This document shows positions 60,754 to 64,000 of a stretch of DNA of 64,000 nucleotides, piece by piece. The stretch covers positions 1 through 64,000 of the forward strand of contig CAKTUU010000010.1 in NCBI GenBank assembly GCA_934621505.1, given 5' to 3'. The position numbers and the translations under genes are program-made. Each line of letters starts with the position of its first letter. Position 1 is the first letter of the stretch. The stretch comes from an uncultured Clostridia bacterium. GTDB lineage: Bacteria; Bacillota; Clostridia; Christensenellales; Aristaeellaceae. The notes beneath the pieces are model-generated. The model saw only the letters and a program-made list of their open reading frames with translations, ran no database searches and had not been told where the DNA came from.

Positions 60754-62022
60754 TTACACCTCCTTTCTCCTGAGCAGGGTCACGGGCACAATCAGCAACA
60801 GCAGCACAGCTCCCGCCGCCAGAAAAATGCCCGGGGTGGGCACGGTTTTGACCTGGCCCAGCTCCACATAGGTCTGTGCGTTGCCGCGAATGACCGCCGC
60901 GCCGATGGCGGGGCCGATAATCATGGGCAGCATGACCCCGAAGATCATGCGAATGCCCTGAAAATGTCCCGCCTTATCCGGCGGCGTCAGCGTGCGAATC
61001 TGCGCCGTCAGGGCGGCGGTCAGCAGCATATAGCCGCTCATCATGACGGAGCCCGCAGCCATGACAAAGGCCATGCCCCGGGCAAAGTACATGGCAAGCA
61101 GGCCCAGCAGCATCAGCACCCCCGCAGGGAAGGCAAAGCGGCAGGCGCCCCATTTGTCAATCCATTTGCCGCCCAGCACGCTGACCACGGAGGCGGCCAC
61201 CAGCACCACCCCCAGCACAATGGCGTAATTGTCCATTTGCAGGTAGTGCTGCATGTAAATAATCAGGTAGGGAAAGAACACCTGCACCGCGATGGAAAAA
61301 ACGCACATGGCCCCAAGGGACAGGTACAGCGCCCCGTGACTTTGGATGACCGATGGGCGGAAGCCATAGGCCAGCTGCCGCCAGAAGGGCTCCTTTTTCT
61401 TTGCCACAGGTGCTTCCGGCAGCAGGAAGCAGGCGATCAGTCCGGTCAGGGTGACCAGCCCGCCAAAGATGAGGAAAAATTCCTTCCAGCAGCCCGCCTG
61501 GGTCATGCCGTCAAACAGGCCGAAAATGATGAGCATGGATACCAGCGGCAGTACCGCCAGCACGCTTTCCACCCGGCCCCGCCGGTCGTCCGGAATCTGG
61601 TCGGTGACATAGGCGTTAAAAGCCGCGTCATTGGCGGTGGAGCCAAAAAAGGTCATGACGCAGTCCAGCAGGATGACCAGAATGGCCGCGGCGGCCGCAG
61701 CGCTGGCGGCGGGAAACAGATGGGCGGCGTTCTCCACCGTGATAAAGCCAAAGGCGGCGGTGCTTACGCCCCACAGCAGATAGCCCCCGCAGATAAACGG
61801 CTTGCGGCGGCCCAGCCGGTCGCTGGCCACACCCATCAGCAGGGTGGTAACCGTGGCGGCCACGGCGCTCCAGGCCACCATGGCGGCAATATAGCCCGGG
61901 TCGGTGGAAATGGTGTTGTACAAAAACACATTCAAATACATGTTTTCAATGGTCCAGGCGAACTGGCCCATCAGTCCCACCAGAATCAGCGTAAACCAAA
62001 GGCGAGGGGATAGCTTTTGCAT
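60754..62022 (-). CDS. MFS transporter, probable sugar/glycoside importer
   Basis: A 422-residue, 12-span major facilitator protein with the loop 2-3 motif GVASDRLGRRKPF and the matching GGKWIDKWGACRF in the second half. The N-terminal WFTLILVGLMGQFAWTIENMYLNVFLYNTI is typical of clostridial sugar/SLC45-like MFS carriers. Coupled to the GH2 gene. AGGAGG precedes the ATG, and a promoter lies upstream. Confidence 0.88.
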   Translation of the reverse strand: MQKLSPRLWFTLILVGLMGQFAWTIENMYLNVFLYNTISTDPGYIAAMVAWSAVAATVTTLLMGVASDRLGRRKPFICGGYLLWGVSTAAFGFITVENAAHLFPAASAAAAAAILVILLDCVMTFFGSTANDAAFNAYVTDQIPDDRRGRVESVLAVLPLVSMLIIFGLFDGMTQAGCWKEFFLIFGGLVTLTGLIACFLLPEAPVAKKKEPFWRQLAYGFRPSVIQSHGALYLSLGAMCVFSIAVQVFFPYLIIYMQHYLQMDNYAIVLGVVLVAASVVSVLGGKWIDKWGACRFAFPAGVLMLLGLLAMYFARGMAFVMAAGSVMMSGYMLLTAALTAQIRTLTPPDKAGHFQGIRMIFGVMLPMIIGPAIGAAVIRGNAQTYVELGQVKTVPTPGIFLAAGAVLLLLIVPVTLLRRKEV

Positions 62023-62063
62023 GGGAAAACCTCCTGAAGTATGAAAGAAAATGCCGTACCTGT

Positions 62064-62092
62064 ATTATACATCCTGGGGGCGGAGGGCACAA
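62064..62092 (-). promoter_or_regulatory. Promoter of the MFS-GH2 operon
   Basis: TTGTGC (62092-62087), 17 bases, TATAAT (62069-62064). Confidence 0.65.
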
Positions 62093-62139
62093 GGCAGAGG
62101 CGGCCGTACCATTTGAAAAAACTTTTGTGAAAAAAGGGG

Positions 62140-62168
62140 TTGACAGGAAGCCATGTGTGTATTATTAT
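62140..62168 (+). promoter_or_regulatory. Promoter of the amino-acid ABC operon
   Basis: TTGACA (62140-62145), 17 bases, TATTAT (62163-62168). Confidence 0.75.
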
Positions 62169-62213
62169 ACTATCGTGTTAACGCGCTAAAGCAATAAAGA
62201 GGAGGAAGAACCC

Positions 62214-63002
62214 ATGAAAAAGATCGTTGCCGCTTTGCTGGCCCTGATGCTGCTGCTGTCCGCCGCCGCGCTGGCGGAGGATACGTCCGTTGAAAATATC
62301 CAGTCCAAGGGCACCTTTATCCTGGGACTGGACGACAGCTTTCCCCCGATGGGCTTCCGGGATGAAAACAACGACATTGCAGGCTTTGATATTGACGTGG
62401 CCAGGGTGGTGGCCCAAAAGCTGGGCGTGGAATTTGTGGCCCAGCCCATCGCCTGGGATTCCAAGGAACTGGAGCTGGCCAGCGGCAACATTGACTGCAT
62501 CTGGAACGGCCTGTCCATTACGGACGAGCGCCAGGCCAGCATGGCGATGACCTTTCCCTACCTGAACAACCAGATGATTTTTTACGCCAAAGAGGGCTCC
62601 GGCATCGCCTCGCTGGAGGATCTGGCGGGCAAGGTGGTGGCCGTGCAGAACGGCTCCTACGCGGAGGAACTGCTGGAGGACGACGCGGACCTGACCGCGA
62701 CCTTTGCCGATGTGCTGGGATATGACGATTACCTGACCGCCCTGATGGATTTGCAGGCGGGCGGCTGCGACGCGGTACTGGTAGACCAGGTGGTGGGCGA
62801 ATACAAGATTGCCGGTATGGGCGCCACCGATCTGGTTGCCGCCGTGGTACTGGCGGACGATAATTACGGCGTCGCCTTCCGCAAGGAGGATGTGGCGCTG
62901 AAGGACAAGGTAGAGGAAATTTTGAAGGAAATGAAGGCGGACGGCAGTCTGGCCGCCATTTCTGAAAAATGGTTTGGCAAGGACATTACCGTGGTGCCGT
63001 AA
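62214..63002 (+). CDS. Amino-acid ABC transporter substrate-binding protein
   Basis: A 262-residue family 3 binding protein: FILGLDDSFPPMGFRDENNDIAGFDIDVARVVA and DCIWNGLSITDERQASMAMTFPY are the family signatures for polar amino acids. The signal peptide (1-21) ends AAALAED, a signal peptidase I site, with no lipobox cysteine. AGGAGG precedes the ATG. The exact amino acid is unknown. Its 3' hairpin is duplicated around an inserted repeat element before the permease gene. Confidence 0.93.
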   Translation: MKKIVAALLALMLLLSAAALAEDTSVENIQSKGTFILGLDDSFPPMGFRDENNDIAGFDIDVARVVAQKLGVEFVAQPIAWDSKELELASGNIDCIWNGLSITDERQASMAMTFPYLNNQMIFYAKEGSGIASLEDLAGKVVAVQNGSYAEELLEDDADLTATFADVLGYDDYLTALMDLQAGGCDAVLVDQVVGEYKIAGMGATDLVAAVVLADDNYGVAFRKEDVALKDKVEEILKEMKADGSLAAISEKWFGKDITVVP

Positions 63003-63007
63003 AAAAC

Positions 63008-63243
63008 AATCGCGCCGGGCGGCAAAGGCCCGGCGCGATACAGGCCGTCAAAAAAGCTCGTCTGACGACGATCTTTTCTGACGAAGGACTGGAGGAATGT
63101 TTTCGGCAAAGCCGAAAACTCCCCGCCCGACCGGCAAAGCCGGTCGATACGAATCCAGTCAGAGGGGCCGCAGCCCCTCTGACAACTCCCCGAAAAGGGT
63201 TTTTCGACAGTCTGAATCGCGCCGGGCGGCAAAGGCCCGGCGC
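63008..63243 (-). repeat. Dispersed element family 1, copy 2, inside the amino-acid ABC operon
   Basis: Two exact 29-bp copies (63008-63036 and 63215-63243) of a hairpin with arms CGCGCCGGGC-type flank a 178-bp core that is the reverse complement of the core at 50294-50476, including GTTTTCGGC/GCCGAAAAC, AGGGGC/GCCCCT and the ends CAGACTGTCGAAAAACC and CAGGCCGTCAAAAAAG. It lies between the binding-protein and permease genes, in the opposite orientation to transcription. Confidence 0.88.
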
Positions 63244-63270
63244 AATATCCATTGAATCAGGAGCGGAAAG

Positions 63271-63939
63271 ATGACGATCAAATTTTTGAACGACCCGGCC
63301 CGGCTATGGAAGCTGTTTACCCTGATGCTGGACGGCGCGGGCACGACCCTCAGCATTTTTTTCTGGACGCTGCTGCTGTCCATTCCGCTGGGCATGCTGG
63401 CGGCGCTGGGCCGCATGAGCCGCAGCCGCGCCCTGCGCTGGCCGGTATCGTTTTACATTTACATCATGCGGTCCACGCCGCTGATGCTGCAAATCATGTT
63501 TATCTATTTTCTGCTGCCTGTTATACTGCCCTTTAAGGTGGACCGGTTCGCGGCGGTGATTTTTGCCTTTGTCATCAATTACGCCGCTTATTTTGCCGAA
63601 ATTTTCCGTTCCGGCATACAGGCCGTGCCGGTGGGGCAGTGGGAGGCGGCCAAGGTGCTGGGCTATACCCGGGGGCAGACCTTTTTCCGCATTATCCTGC
63701 CCCAGGTGGTCAAGCAGGTGCTGCTGCCGGTGACCAACGAAATCATTACCCTGATTAAGGATACGGCGCTGGCCTCCACCGTGGCCGTGGTGGACCTGAT
63801 GACCGTGGCCAAAAAGCAGGTGTCCAGCTCGTCCTCCATTGAGCCGTACCTGATGGCCATTTTGTTTTATCTGGTGCTCAACGGCGTGGCGGAGCAGCTG
63901 TGCAAGCGGGCCGAGCGCCGGTTGAACCGCTGCCGCTGA
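63271..63939 (+). CDS. Amino-acid ABC transporter permease
   Basis: A 222-residue HisM/GlnP-type permease with about five spans: TLMLDGAGTTLSIFFWTLLLSIPLGML, YIYIMRSTPLMLQIMFIYFLLP, the EAA loop WEAAKVLGYTRGQTFFRIILPQVVKQ, and IITLIKDTALASTVAV. It forms the membrane pore with the ATPase that follows. GGAGCGG precedes the ATG. Distance from the binding-protein gene is enlarged by the inserted element. Confidence 0.93.
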   Translation: MTIKFLNDPARLWKLFTLMLDGAGTTLSIFFWTLLLSIPLGMLAALGRMSRSRALRWPVSFYIYIMRSTPLMLQIMFIYFLLPVILPFKVDRFAAVIFAFVINYAAYFAEIFRSGIQAVPVGQWEAAKVLGYTRGQTFFRIILPQVVKQVLLPVTNEIITLIKDTALASTVAVVDLMTVAKKQVSSSSSIEPYLMAILFYLVLNGVAEQLCKRAERRLNRCR

Positions 63940-63953
63940 AAGGAGGGGCCAAT

Positions 63954-64000
63954 ATGCTGACGGCCAAAAACATTTGCAAGGGCTTTGACGGGCTGGGCGT
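63954..64000 (+). CDS. Amino-acid ABC transporter ATP-binding protein (cut by window end)
   Basis: Only the first 15 codons are in the window: MLTAKNICKGFDGLGV, the usual start of GlnQ-type ATPases. AGGAGGGG lies upstream. Identity rests on this start and on position behind the permease. Confidence 0.75.
   Translation, partial: MLTAKNICKGFDGLG

Noticed and set aside
1..64000. tRNA or rRNA genes
   Set aside because: None recognised on either strand by eye; a tRNA scan would be needed to be sure.

Overview
The window looks like a piece of chromosome from a fairly GC-rich, endospore-forming member of the Clostridia (Firmicutes). The evidence is a sigma-K gene with its hydrophobic pro-sequence, a BofC-like gene, a Bacillus-type PurR, strong AGGAGG ribosome binding sites, TTGACA/TATAAT promoters and many gut-type carbohydrate genes. 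No rRNA or tRNA gene was found, so a narrower placement is not possible from the sequence.

Layout. 1-8472 is a complete type I-C CRISPR-Cas locus read leftward: cas3, cas5c, cas8c, cas7, cas4, cas1, cas2, leader and an array of at least six repeats. Between cas3 and cas5c lies a small element that looks like a crRNA-resembling autoregulatory RNA: a promoter, a long stem-loop, the exact 11-nt crRNA 5' handle of this array, and a pseudo-spacer whose first 10 nt match the -10 region of that same promoter. 8.6-15.4 kb carries housekeeping genes (class II aldolase, an orphan ABC ATPase, phosphoglucomutase, cysteine synthase, a FliB-like protein, an rRNA uridine methyltransferase). 15.4-16.7 kb is an AT-rich island with a split PD-(D/E)XK-like gene and a perfect 23-bp hairpin. 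Then come purR, sigK, an orphan tyrosine recombinase, a carbohydrate ABC operon with an ADP-ribosylglycohydrolase and a sugar isomerase, and a LacI/GH13 maltodextrin operon followed by xpt.

29-48 kb is rich in envelope genes: a CtpE-like P-type ATPase, a degenerate sortase fused to a C39-like peptidase, an SH3/peptidoglycan-binding protein, a MATE transporter, DUF5711 and CvpA proteins, a surface protein with a PKTG sorting signal, two membrane-anchored Xre regulators and an M56 peptidase. 48-64 kb holds a zinc-ribbon gene with a long structured leader, a Na/phosphate symporter, a BofC-like/YetF/DUF4363 operon, phosphoglycerate mutase, a six-gene leftward run (MFS, GH2, zinc ribbon, membrane protein, ABC exporter, ManA) and an amino-acid ABC transporter cut by the window edge.

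Two families of non-coding elements of about 160-185 bp sit behind genes. Three copies are bracketed by exact 23-30 bp duplicates of the local gene-end hairpin, and the two families share related ends. Together with the crRNA-like RNA and the 206-nt leader RNA candidate, these are the main unexplained signals.
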